64,000 nucleotides of DNA from Alteromonas sp. ALT199 (GTDB lineage: Bacteria > Pseudomonadota > Gammaproteobacteria > Enterobacterales > Alteromonadaceae): the NCBI RefSeq assembly GCF_018619335.1, contig NZ_JAHHDX010000015.1:1-64000 (forward strand), in the 5' to 3' direction. Below the pieces are notes generated by a model, which was not told where the DNA came from, made no database searches, and saw nothing but the letters and a program-made list of their open reading frames with translations. Below, piece by piece: positions 8,573 to 16,348 of this stretch (its first letter is position 1; the number at the start of each line of letters is the position of its first letter). A program made the position numbers and the translations under genes.

Positions 8573-9026
8573 AACAGATTTCCAAATGCGCTAACCCTTC
8601 ATCGCACATGAAAGGGAGAATAATTTTAGCACCATCGACCTGGTGACTAATGGTATGTTGCTTTCCCGATACAACAATAGGTGTTGCCATACCGAACTCA
8701 TATCCTCGTTCTGCAAGATCCCGTTTAGCGTTTCCGCAAATCATATTGGTGACTTCACCAACCATATCGCCCACTTCGGCATCGAGTTTTTCAGGACGCT
8801 CTCCTACCATTCGCTCCATAATAGTAAGGGCAAGTGATTCGTCAAACGTAATAGACATAGAGCCGCGTACATCTGGGCCTACCATGCCAATCAAACCCGA
8901 AACATCTCCCTTCGCTACATCACTTTGCTTACGTTTTGGTTTTCCTGGAGTCAATTTAGTTTGTGCCATAGTTTCAAGCACATTTAGCAGACCGCCGATA
9001 AACGGGTTCACAAAATCAGCATTCAT
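8562..9026 (-). CDS. CheX-family phosphatase-like protein
   Basis: Protein of 154 residues with the CheX/CheC/FliY phosphatase fold. The hallmark ExxN motif is present in [15 protein letters not shown] (about residues 90-104). Preceding strands [13 protein letters not shown] and the following PIVVSGKQH match CheX. In known systems CheX dephosphorylates CheY~P. Here no chemotaxis gene is adjacent: the gene lies between zur and yjbQ. ATG 9026 is preferred because AGGAG lies seven bases upstream; a GTG at 9032 has only one base of spacing. The start overlaps the zur stop by 11 bases and the stop overlaps yjbQ, which implies one operon. Confidence 0.85.
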   Translation of the reverse strand: MNADFVNPFIGGLLNVLETMAQTKLTPGKPKRKQSDVAKGDVSGLIGMVGPDVRGSMSITFDESLALTIMERMVGERPEKLDAEVGDMVGEVTNMICGNAKRDLAERGYEFGMATPIVVSGKQHTISHQVDGAKIILPFMCDEGLAHLEICFDK

Positions 9027-9489
9027 GGACACTCTCCTGGTCAGTGTGTTCTTCCGTTTGTTGACAGTCGGCGCATAATCCGTGGGCCTCTATAGTTTGT
9101 TTAGAGACTTTAAAGCCGTGTTGCTTTGCTTGGCTATCAAGAGTCTCTTGAAGGCCTTCAGATTGAATTTCTGCGACATCCCCGCAACTATCACAGATTA
9201 GAAACTGAACAGGATGATTACAGCCAAAATGGTAACAGGCTACGAACGCGTTGGTAGACTCTAAGCGATGGATGAAGCCAAAATCGAGAAGAAAATCTAA
9301 GGCGCGGTATACTGTTGCTGGTTTAGCACTAGATTCAGTTTCTTTTAATGAGTCGAGTAATTCATAAGCACCCATAGGCCCGTGCTTTGATACAAGAATC
9401 TCGTACACCTTTTCTCTAAGCGGTGTAAATCTGGCCCCGCGCTGTTCGCAATACGCACGTGCCTTATGAATAAGTGTGGTTTTGTTCAT
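9016..9489 (-). CDS. zur: zinc uptake regulator Zur (Fur family)
   Basis: Fur-family zinc-responsive repressor of 157 residues. The winged-helix DNA-binding domain covers about 1-85 (RFTPLREKVYEIL, recognition region PATVYRALDFL at 57-67). The dimerisation domain carries metal ligands: C85-Y-H87, C90-N-H92, C99-D-S-C102 and C139-A-D-C142. The C-xx-C pairs and the short N-terminus fit Zur better than Fur. Known Zur proteins repress znuABC and other zinc-uptake genes when Zn(II) is bound; none of those targets lies in this window. It overlaps the CheX-like gene and is 35 bases downstream of rsd. The start follows no strong ribosome-binding site. Confidence 0.88.
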   Translation of the reverse strand: MNKTTLIHKARAYCEQRGARFTPLREKVYEILVSKHGPMGAYELLDSLKETESSAKPATVYRALDFLLDFGFIHRLESTNAFVACYHFGCNHPVQFLICDSCGDVAEIQSEGLQETLDSQAKQHGFKVSKQTIEAHGLCADCQQTEEHTDQESVHEC

Positions 9490-9524
9490 TGATGATAACC
9501 GTAAACTCGACTTTCATTGTTATA

Positions 9525-9989
9525 TTAAAGCGTTAATTCTGGATCACGTTTATTTGTATGTACGTGAGCAATTAACTCGTCTTCCAAGGCAAAACGCTCT
9601 TCTAATGTTTCTCCAAGCTCGGCTAAGGCGGAATCGAATCCTGCAGCCTGCTCTGGCGTCACTGCTTGTGCAAACGTATCATTAAATTTCAGAGCTTCGT
9701 CAGTGGTTTTTGTCAATCTAGGGTAAAGTTTATCTCGCAGTAGTAAGCCTTCGGCATCGTTTTCAACCAAAATATCGAAAATTTCGAAATGGCCTGCAGA
9801 AAGATAATCGAGTAAAGCACCACAAAAACTCGTGATTTCATCGGCATCGGGTAAGCATTCGGTATGTTTATTAATGCCTCCAAGCTCGCAGTAAGAAACC
9901 AGCAAAGCCTGCCTTTCTAAGAGCCAGCGGTCTATGATTTGGCTTTTACCGCCCCATTTAGATTTTACGCTTTCCAACTGTTGCAACAT
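9525..9989 (-). CDS. rsd: anti-sigma-70 factor Rsd (AlgQ family)
   Basis: Regulator of sigma D of 154 residues. It binds region 4 of the housekeeping sigma factor in stationary phase and favours alternative sigma factors. The sequence tracks E. coli Rsd along its length: MLQQLESV, IIDRWLLERQALLVSY, CGALLDYLSAGHFEIFD (about 56-72) and LGETLEERFALEDELI near the C-terminus. It is a helical cytosolic protein. It is the first gene of the leftward rsd-zur-cheX-yjbQ group and is divergent from nudC, as rsd and nudC also are neighbours in enterobacteria (established knowledge). Confidence 0.93.
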   Translation of the reverse strand: MLQQLESVKSKWGGKSQIIDRWLLERQALLVSYCELGGINKHTECLPDADEITSFCGALLDYLSAGHFEIFDILVENDAEGLLLRDKLYPRLTKTTDEALKFNDTFAQAVTPEQAAGFDSALAELGETLEERFALEDELIAHVHTNKRDPELTL

Positions 9990-10216
9990 TATGATGTGCT
10001 ACCCGTTTAGCGACAATAAGTCTCAGTATAACACTGTGCACTAGCGACACAAATTTTGGGCGAAAAAGATTGCAGTAAAAACATAGTACTAAGATAAACC
10101 GGGTTATCATGAGAAGGCAGTTGATCTTACATTTATAAATTTTGGTCTACACCTAAGGTAATTTTTATCAGCCTCTGGTGTACTATAGAGATCAGAAGCA
10201 TAGGAGCAATGCAGCA

Positions 10217-11050
10217 ATGATGATGAAATTAGATAAGGCAAAATTAACTTCCCAGCAAGCGATGTGGGTTGTCTTCAGCCGCAGTAAAGTCCTAGTAAAG
10301 GAGTCATCTGAGTCTATACCCGTTGCTAACTTAAGTGATATTCCGTTTTTAGCGTCTTATGTCGATGAAATTCATCAACTTCCACCGCTAAACGAAACTG
10401 CGTTTAGAGAATTGCCCGTTTTTGTCGTTGATTTAGGTGCCGAACATATAGATGAACCAGGTTGGGAACGGGTATCTTTACGCCAGCTACTGTTTGCTGA
10501 ATACGATATTTCTTTTTCGGTAATTGGCAGAGCTTGGCAATACATTCATTTCTTACGCACACACCAATTTTGTGGTCAGTGTGGCGCGAAAACGGAACGT
10601 GTAGACTGGGAAATGGCAATGCAATGCCACCGTTGCCAGCACCGCACTTACCCTAGAGTTTCACCTTGTATTATCGTTTCTATTCATAACAATGAACAAA
10701 TTCTTTTAGCAAAAGGCGTACGCCATAGAGAATCGAACATGTATTCAACCCTTGCTGGCTTTGTAGAAAGTGGTGAAAGTTTGGAGCAGGCGGTACACAG
10801 AGAAGTGTTCGAAGAAGTCGGCGTTAAGATTAAAAACCTACAATACTACAACAGCCAACCGTGGCCGTTCCCACACTCTCTAATGGTTGGCTTTATTGCA
10901 GAGTATGAAGAGGGGGAAATTCGTTGTCAGGAAAACGAAATAGATGACGCACAATGGTTTAATGTTGACGCACTCCCGATTATTCCACCTAAAGTATCTA
11001 TCGCAGGGCAACTAATCGCTGAAACTGTGTCTCTGATCGGCAACAAATAA
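10217..11050 (+). CDS. nudC: NAD(+)/NADH diphosphatase NudC
   Basis: Nudix hydrolase of 277 residues that splits NAD(H) to NMN(H) and AMP and removes NAD caps from RNA 5' ends. A zinc ribbon has Cys119, Cys122, Cys137 and Cys140. The Nudix box starts at GFVESGES (181) and ends with REVFEEVGV (195-203). The family signature SQPWPFPHS follows at 213-221 and separates NADH diphosphatases from other Nudix enzymes. The longest frame begins at GTG 10178, but AGGAG at 10202-10206 points to ATG 10217, which gives the normal family length. It is divergent from rsd and ends with a hairpin. Confidence 0.93.
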   Translation: MMMKLDKAKLTSQQAMWVVFSRSKVLVKESSESIPVANLSDIPFLASYVDEIHQLPPLNETAFRELPVFVVDLGAEHIDEPGWERVSLRQLLFAEYDISFSVIGRAWQYIHFLRTHQFCGQCGAKTERVDWEMAMQCHRCQHRTYPRVSPCIIVSIHNNEQILLAKGVRHRESNMYSTLAGFVESGESLEQAVHREVFEEVGVKIKNLQYYNSQPWPFPHSLMVGFIAEYEEGEIRCQENEIDDAQWFNVDALPIIPPKVSIAGQLIAETVSLIGNK

Positions 11051-11052
11051 AA

Positions 11053-11073
11053 AACCCTGCCGAGGCAGGGTTT
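11053..11073 (+). terminator. hairpin terminator after nudC
   Basis: CCCTGC and GCAGGG pair over a CGAG loop three bases after the nudC stop; A and T residues extend the stem. The trailing T run is short (TTTC), so it is a probable rather than strong terminator. Confidence 0.65.
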
Positions 11074-11195
11074 CAATAGGTTTAGCACGGTCCCATATAG
11101 GGCTTCTTTTTGTTAAGAGCTATAGTAATAGCAAACACTTACTTTGAGTGCAAGTTACTTTTTCAACAATTTTCAAGGAATGTTCGTCGTTGTTT

Positions 11196-11236
11196 ATCGA
11201 CGCTACGTCGATTTGTCGTTAAAACGTCGATTTTTT
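11196..11236 (+). promoter_or_regulatory. possible alternative-hairpin leader before hemE
   Basis: ATCGACG (11196-11202) can pair with CGTCGAT at 11206-11212 (three-base loop), or with a second CGTCGAT at 11225-11231. The second pairing runs straight into a T tract (11231-11236). The two mutually exclusive stems look like an attenuator, or like the 3' end of a short RNA. Whether the region is transcribed is unknown. Confidence 0.35.
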
Positions 11237-11237
11237 A

Positions 11238-11278
11238 GTACAGGTTTTAGCACACCCTGTACAGAATACTGATATACT
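11238..11278 (+). promoter_or_regulatory. candidate hemE promoter with inverted repeat
   Basis: GTACAGG (11238-11244) and CCTGTAC (11256-11262) form a perfect 7-bp inverted repeat with 11 bases between. A -10-like TATACT lies at 11273-11278, about 38 bases before the hemE ATG. No good -35 hexamer is visible. The repeat would cover the -35 region, as an operator would. The protein that might bind is unknown. Confidence 0.4.
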
Positions 11279-11316
11279 TTGCCGCTCAAATATCTACAGT
11301 TATTTAGGTGAGTTAT

Positions 11317-12408
11317 ATGTCGCAAAATTTCCCCAGTGTTGATAAGCCCGCGTTAAAGAACGATCGTTACTTACGTGCGTTACTTAAGCAGCCGGTTGAT
11401 GTCACACCTGTATGGATGATGCGACAGGCTGGACGCTACCTTCCAGAGTACAAGGCTACCCGCGCGGTGGCAGGCGATTTTATGTCGCTGTGTAAAAACG
11501 CAGAGTTAGCTTGTGAAGTAACGTTGCAGCCGTTGCGCCGTTTTCCTCTTGATGCCGCTATTCTTTTTTCTGATATTCTGACCATACCTGATGCAATGGG
11601 ACTTGGTCTTTACTTCGAAACAGGTGAAGGTCCACGTTTTAAAAATCCAATTACGTGTAAAGCTGATGTGGATAAAATTGGCCTGCCCGATCCAGAAGGT
11701 GAATTGCAGTATGTAATGAATGCTGTTCGCACTATTCGCCGAGAGCTTAAAGGTGAAGTGCCACTAATTGGTTTTTCTGGAAGCCCTTGGACACTTGCGA
11801 CTTATATGATTGAAGGTGGTTCGAGTAAGGCCTTCACTAAAATTAAGAAAATGGCATTCGCCGAGCCAGCCACGCTTCACGCGTTATTAGCAAAATTAGC
11901 TGATTCGGTGACAGAGTATCTCAACGCTCAAATTGCTGCGGGCGCGCAATCTGTCATGGTATTCGATACTTGGGGCGGCGTACTATCTCCGCGTGACTAC
12001 AAAGAGTTTTCACTTCAGTACATGGAGCGTATCGTAAGTGGGCTAACTCGTGAAAATGAAGGTCGTAAAGTGCCTGTTACCTTGTTCACGAAGAACGGTG
12101 GAATGTGGTTAGAATCGATTGCGGCGACAGGATGTGATGCAGTAGGTTTAGACTGGACAATAGATATCAAAGAGGCGCGTGCTCGTATAGGCGATAAAGT
12201 AGCACTTCAAGGCAACATGGACCCTTCTATGTTGTATGCTCAACCGCAAAGAATTGAGCAAGAAGTGGCGTCTATCCTAGAAGGCTATGGTGAAGGAAGT
12301 GGCCATGTATTTAATTTAGGTCACGGTATTCACTTAGACGTACCACCTGAAAACGCAGGTGTGTTTGTTAATGCTGTACACGAACTTAGTAAGCAATATC
12401 ACAAGTAA
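11317..12408 (+). CDS. hemE: uroporphyrinogen decarboxylase HemE
   Basis: Cytosolic cofactor-free enzyme of 363 residues that decarboxylates the four acetate side chains of uroporphyrinogen III to give coproporphyrinogen III in haem synthesis. Family signatures are [15 protein letters not shown] near the N-terminus (substrate-binding Arg), [15 protein letters not shown] (catalytic Asp), [17 protein letters not shown] and the late GLDW and FNLGHGI motifs. GTG 11308 is in frame, but AGGTG before ATG 11317 makes the ATG the better start. The length matches E. coli HemE (354). The following unknown membrane-anchored gene is 23 bases downstream and probably cotranscribed. The second haem gene here, hemH, is 14 kb away. 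Confidence 0.97.
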   Translation: MSQNFPSVDKPALKNDRYLRALLKQPVDVTPVWMMRQAGRYLPEYKATRAVAGDFMSLCKNAELACEVTLQPLRRFPLDAAILFSDILTIPDAMGLGLYFETGEGPRFKNPITCKADVDKIGLPDPEGELQYVMNAVRTIRRELKGEVPLIGFSGSPWTLATYMIEGGSSKAFTKIKKMAFAEPATLHALLAKLADSVTEYLNAQIAAGAQSVMVFDTWGGVLSPRDYKEFSLQYMERIVSGLTRENEGRKVPVTLFTKNGGMWLESIAATGCDAVGLDWTIDIKEARARIGDKVALQGNMDPSMLYAQPQRIEQEVASILEGYGEGSGHVFNLGHGIHLDVPPENAGVFVNAVHELSKQYHK

Positions 12409-12431
12409 GCGACTTCAACAAAGGAAGTGGA

Positions 12432-13052
12432 ATGAAAACGTGGCTTGTGTTGTTGCTGATAACGTTTGCGTTGATAGCAGGATATAAATTTTCTGGCTAT
12501 CAACACCAACTCAGTGAATCCAATGCAGAGAAGGAGCGACTAACTAGTGTGTTGGGTCGCTCTCGTGCCACACAAACGAGTGAACTAAAAATCATCAAGC
12601 CGGCTGCCAAACTTGTAACACATGAAGCTGAAGAAACTCAGCCGAATGTAGGCATTGAAAAAGAGAGTTTGACAGAGACTGATATTACCAATGCTGTTGA
12701 ACCGATTGTGCCAGACGTGTTTTATACGAAGACTGAGGGTTCACTCAACACGTTTTTTGCTTTGCCCCCTAATAACGAACGATTCGCGTTAGATTCGGTG
12801 AAATGCGAAAACGGGCTTTGCGAAATAAGCGGAGAGTATGATGGCTCTGAAACTGAGCTCTCTTTAGTTATTGAAGCGCTAGAAAAAGAGCCATGGTGGC
12901 AATTCGGCTCACCGACTATTAGCACTGAAGTAGCGCAGCGGGGTTTGAAACTTAATGTTTCTTTTGCTGCTTCTCACATGCCAAGTGCCCGAGTGCAAAA
13001 TCACGATAGTATTCAGACCGACCTAGAACACCAGATTGCCTCAGCAGGATAG
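12432..13052 (+). CDS. unknown membrane-anchored protein after hemE
   Basis: Not recognised; 206 residues. Residues 1-20 are a hydrophobic anchor (KTWLVLLLITFALIAGY) followed by a short helical stretch with charged residues (HQLSESNAEKERL), so the protein is probably tethered to the inner membrane with a periplasmic domain. A low-complexity Glu/Thr-rich linker covers about 50-90. A small folded domain covers about 95-185 and holds two cysteines in KCENGLCEISGEY that could form a disulphide. AAGGAAG precedes the ATG. It follows hemE by 23 bases, is probably in the same transcript, and converges with queG at 18 bases. Confidence 0.6.
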   Translation: MKTWLVLLLITFALIAGYKFSGYQHQLSESNAEKERLTSVLGRSRATQTSELKIIKPAAKLVTHEAEETQPNVGIEKESLTETDITNAVEPIVPDVFYTKTEGSLNTFFALPPNNERFALDSVKCENGLCEISGEYDGSETELSLVIEALEKEPWWQFGSPTISTEVAQRGLKLNVSFAASHMPSARVQNHDSIQTDLEHQIASAG

Positions 13053-13070
13053 ACTCTAATCTTGCATTTA

Positions 13071-14213
13071 TTAAGCGTCTCTCGGTAAACCTTTTTCAAC
13101 CACACGAATAAGTCGCGCTTGCTGCCTATTGTCAGCTTTTAAAGTTCGATGCTTTTCTTGCTGTCGCTCAATAGCCCAATCTATGTGCCTGTCTACTAAA
13201 TTACTTACGCATCCCCGCCTTTCTTTTAAAAGTTGAATACTCTCTTTATTAAAGGGAGCGTTCCCTAACGCGACGGCGATATTGCGTTGCCACTTCTCAA
13301 AGCCGATACGTCGAATTGGCGAGCCTTCAGTATTGCGTAAGAAGGTTTCTTCAGACCAGCTGAAAAGCGTATTGAGACTTTGACCGTGCAATACCTGCCT
13401 TGGGTGAAAGTCTTCTTCACTAGTAATATCGGCGAAACGATTCCAAGGGCAGACGAGCTGACAATCATCACAGCCATATATGCGATTGCCCATCATTGGG
13501 CGCAACTCTTCAGGTATGTCCTTATCCGATTCAATGGTGAGATATGAAATACAGCGGCGACCGTCCACCTTGTATGGTGCTAAAATCGCGTTTGTCGGGC
13601 ATATGGTTAAGCACGCCGTGCAGCTTCCACAACCTTCTTCAACAGGTGAGTCCACCGGCAGCGGCAAATTAATAAAGAGTTCACCTAAAAAGAACCAAGA
13701 ACCCGCTTCTTTATTGAGTGTCAGGCTGTGTTTTCCTGTCCAACCGATACCTGCCTTTTCGGCGATAGCGTGTTCCAGCACCGGAGCTGAGTCTACAAAC
13801 GGGCGGTATTGAGTATGCGCGAGAGATGCGGTAATTTTTTCACCCAGCTGCTTTAAGCGCTTGCGTAACACTTTGTGGTAGTCACGGCCCAATGCATAGC
13901 GGCTGATATAACCTATTTCTGACGCTTTTAAATGTTTTGCAAACGAGGCGTCAGGCGGTAAGTAGTTCATGCGAACACTGATCACTCGTAACGTACCAGG
14001 GACGAGTTCTTCAGGCCGGGCACGCTTCATCCCATGGCTTTCCATGAAGGCCATATCACCGTGGTAGCCATTGTCTAACCATTCTTGCAGGTGCGACTCG
14101 TGCTGATGTAGATCAATATCGCTGATGCCAACCTGCTGAAAGCCTAGCGCTGTACCCCAAGCCTTGATATTGTTGGTCAATTCAACAAGGTCGATAGAAC
14201 TAATTTCGGACAT
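13071..14213 (-). CDS. queG: epoxyqueuosine reductase QueG
   Basis: Cobalamin- and iron-sulphur-dependent enzyme of 380 residues that reduces epoxyqueuosine to queuosine in tRNA wobble position 34, the last step of queuosine synthesis. Two ferredoxin-like 4Fe-4S motifs are visible: Cys195-GSC198-TAC201-LTIC205P and the second set in GCDDCQLVCPWN (about 251-262). The catalytic acid is probably Asp141 in VDSAPVLE. YISRYALGRDYHK matches the family core. Its ATG (14211-14213) is directly back to back with nnr, as in many gammaproteobacteria, so each promoter must lie within the other gene. Confidence 0.95.
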   Translation of the reverse strand: MSEISSIDLVELTNNIKAWGTALGFQQVGISDIDLHQHESHLQEWLDNGYHGDMAFMESHGMKRARPEELVPGTLRVISVRMNYLPPDASFAKHLKASEIGYISRYALGRDYHKVLRKRLKQLGEKITASLAHTQYRPFVDSAPVLEHAIAEKAGIGWTGKHSLTLNKEAGSWFFLGELFINLPLPVDSPVEEGCGSCTACLTICPTNAILAPYKVDGRRCISYLTIESDKDIPEELRPMMGNRIYGCDDCQLVCPWNRFADITSEEDFHPRQVLHGQSLNTLFSWSEETFLRNTEGSPIRRIGFEKWQRNIAVALGNAPFNKESIQLLKERRGCVSNLVDRHIDWAIERQQEKHRTLKADNRQQARLIRVVEKGLPRDA

Positions 14214-14219
14214 TTGCTC

Positions 14220-15719
14220 ATGCTAGATACTCAATTAACGTCAAGTTTATCATACAAACTATTTCGGGCCGATCAGGTTAGGGAAAATGAAGGGCAAGCC
14301 GCCGCAGATTCAGGCTGTGACATGTTCACCTTGATGCAACGGGCTGGTGATGTGGTATTCAAGCAATGCCAAGAGCTGATGCCAAATTCTGATGTTTATT
14401 TAGTATTGGTAGGGCAAGGCAACAATGCGGGCGACGGCTACATTGCCGCGATTAACGCGAAACTTGCTGGTAAGCAAGTACACTTATGTGCGGTAGAGCC
14501 TGAGCGCACGCTAGAGGGCGATGCTGGCAAGGCACAGCAGCGCTGGCTCGATTCAGGCGGCCGCATTAATGGGTTCGATGCGTCGTTATTGGATAAATCA
14601 GATGTAGTTATTGATGCACTTCTTGGTACGGGTATTAATAGCTACATTCGCAACGAGTTTGCTGACGTTATTGATGCGGTCAATGCGTCATCGACCCCTG
14701 TGGTAAGCGTGGATTTGCCCTCGGGAATAGATGCTGACACAGGGCAAAGCTTGGGACGCTGTGTTCAGGCCGATATTACCGTGACATTTGTAGGCATAAA
14801 ACCCGGGCTTGTCACCGGAGCGGGCAAACAGTCGTGCGGTAAGTTGGTGTATGCGGACCTAGGTATAGGTAAAGCCTTCCAAGCACTAGCCAAAGCTAGC
14901 GCAACCATGCTGAATATCGACCACTTCAAAGGAATGGGCCCTAGGGAGATCAATAGTCATAAAGGGACATACGGGCGATTGTTGTGCATTGGTGGAAACC
15001 GAGGTACTGCTGGGGCTATTCGTCTAGCCAGTGAAGCGGCGCTTCGAAGTGGCGCGGGTATGGTGCGAGTGTATACCCATGAATCGTCGGTGGTTCAAGT
15101 AAGTGCTGGCAGACCTGAACTTATGGTGACCGATTTTAATTTAGAAGATGCATTAGCTTGGGCAACCTGCGTGGTTATTGGCCCGGGCCTTGGACAGGAT
15201 GACTGGGCCGAAGAAGTGTTTGAAGCAACAATGAAGCATTGCCAAAGTCAAAATAAGCCTGTAGTTATTGATGCTGATGCTTTGAATTTATTGTGCAAAC
15301 AGTCGACGGCCTATACGTTATCGGACAGTATTCTGACTCCTCACTCCGGTGAAGCGGCCCGCCTACTTGGTGTATCTATAGACGACGTAGAAAGTGACCG
15401 CTTTAACTATGCAAGGCAGTGCTCCCAGCGCTACCACGCTGTATGCGTGTTAAAAGGGGCGGGCACGCTTATTGATAACGAAAAGAAAACTTGGGTTTGC
15501 CGCCACGGTAACCCCGGAATGGCAACGGCGGGAAGCGGCGATGTGTTAAGCGGGATTTTAGGCGCACTACTTGCTCAAGGTGTAGAAACAGATATCGCTG
15601 CAAAATACGGCGTTGTACTTCATGCTAAAGCGGGTGATGATGTTGCCCAAGAGTATGGTCAACGTGGTATGATAGCAGGCGATTTGTTCGATGCAGTACG
15701 TGCACTTATAAACCACTAA
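14220..15719 (+). CDS. nnr: bifunctional NAD(P)H-hydrate repair enzyme Nnr
   Basis: Metabolite-repair enzyme of about 499 residues. The N-terminal YjeF domain (about 1-215) epimerises hydrated NAD(P)H; its motif GQGNNAGDGY and the later SVDLPSGIDADTG are present. The C-terminal ribokinase-like dehydratase domain (about 225-495) restores NAD(P)H using ADP; it contains PHSGEAARLLG, KGAGT and the nucleotide loop GMATAGSGDVLSG. ATG 14220 is chosen; a TTG at 14214 is also possible and would abut the queG start. It is followed after 74 bases by tsaE, an order conserved in gammaproteobacteria. Confidence 0.95.
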   Translation: MLDTQLTSSLSYKLFRADQVRENEGQAAADSGCDMFTLMQRAGDVVFKQCQELMPNSDVYLVLVGQGNNAGDGYIAAINAKLAGKQVHLCAVEPERTLEGDAGKAQQRWLDSGGRINGFDASLLDKSDVVIDALLGTGINSYIRNEFADVIDAVNASSTPVVSVDLPSGIDADTGQSLGRCVQADITVTFVGIKPGLVTGAGKQSCGKLVYADLGIGKAFQALAKASATMLNIDHFKGMGPREINSHKGTYGRLLCIGGNRGTAGAIRLASEAALRSGAGMVRVYTHESSVVQVSAGRPELMVTDFNLEDALAWATCVVIGPGLGQDDWAEEVFEATMKHCQSQNKPVVIDADALNLLCKQSTAYTLSDSILTPHSGEAARLLGVSIDDVESDRFNYARQCSQRYHAVCVLKGAGTLIDNEKKTWVCRHGNPGMATAGSGDVLSGILGALLAQGVETDIAAKYGVVLHAKAGDDVAQEYGQRGMIAGDLFDAVRALINH

Positions 15720-15793
15720 GTTGCGTGGTTTTGTCATAAACGGGCAGGCATCTACTGTGTTTTTCGGCTTTTAACTACTGTGGAATTTTGTTG

Positions 15794-16276
15794 ATGTCTT
15801 ACCCGCATACCTCTTTTTTTGCCAATGAAGTAGAAGATACTGCGCAGCTTGCCAGAGACTTAGCGCAAGCTGTTTCAAGTCAACTACCTACACACGCTGT
15901 TATTTTTTTAAACGGCGACCTAGGCGCTGGAAAAACGACATTTAGCCGTTATTTCATTCAATCTTTAGGTCATTCAGGTAGCGTTAAAAGCCCAACGTAT
16001 ACATTGGTTGAACCTTACGAGTTGGATGGCATCAATGTTTATCACTTCGATCTTTATCGCCTAGCCGACCCCGAAGAGTTAGAGTTCATGGGAATCCGTG
16101 ATTACTTTGGCTCGGGTGCAATTGCGCTTATTGAATGGTCGGAAAAAGGTGGCGAATACTTGGCATCCCCCGACTTAGTGATTAGTATAAATATTACTCC
16201 ATCTGGAAGGCAGTTCAGTCTGGAGGCGAAAAGTGCACATGGTGCGAAGTTACTCCAGCAATGTAAGCGCGTGTAA
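15794..16276 (+). CDS. tsaE: tRNA t6A ATPase TsaE
   Basis: P-loop ATPase of 160 residues that works with TsaB and TsaD in making N6-threonylcarbamoyladenosine at tRNA position 37. Walker A is LNGDLGAGKTTFSR near residues 40-53. The SPTYTLVEPYE segment and HFDLYRLADPEELEFMG (about 80-97) are family hallmarks, as is the late IEWSEKGG motif. Two TTG codons at 15788 and 15791 precede ATG 15794; GGA at nine bases supports the ATG. It starts the tsaE-amiB-mutL-miaA-hfq-hflX-hflKC run typical of gammaproteobacteria. Confidence 0.95.
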   Translation: MSYPHTSFFANEVEDTAQLARDLAQAVSSQLPTHAVIFLNGDLGAGKTTFSRYFIQSLGHSGSVKSPTYTLVEPYELDGINVYHFDLYRLADPEELEFMGIRDYFGSGAIALIEWSEKGGEYLASPDLVISINITPSGRQFSLEAKSAHGAKLLQQCKRV

Positions 16277-16348
16277 TACGCGAAAAGTAATTTAAATAGT
16301 TGCTCCGAGGTTTACGAGAGCAACATTACAAAAATACAAAGGCTAATT

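Noticed and set aside
11256-11263. CTGTACAG near the hemE promoter as a LexA box
   Set aside because: A LexA site needs CTGT and ACAG separated by eight bases; here they are adjacent.
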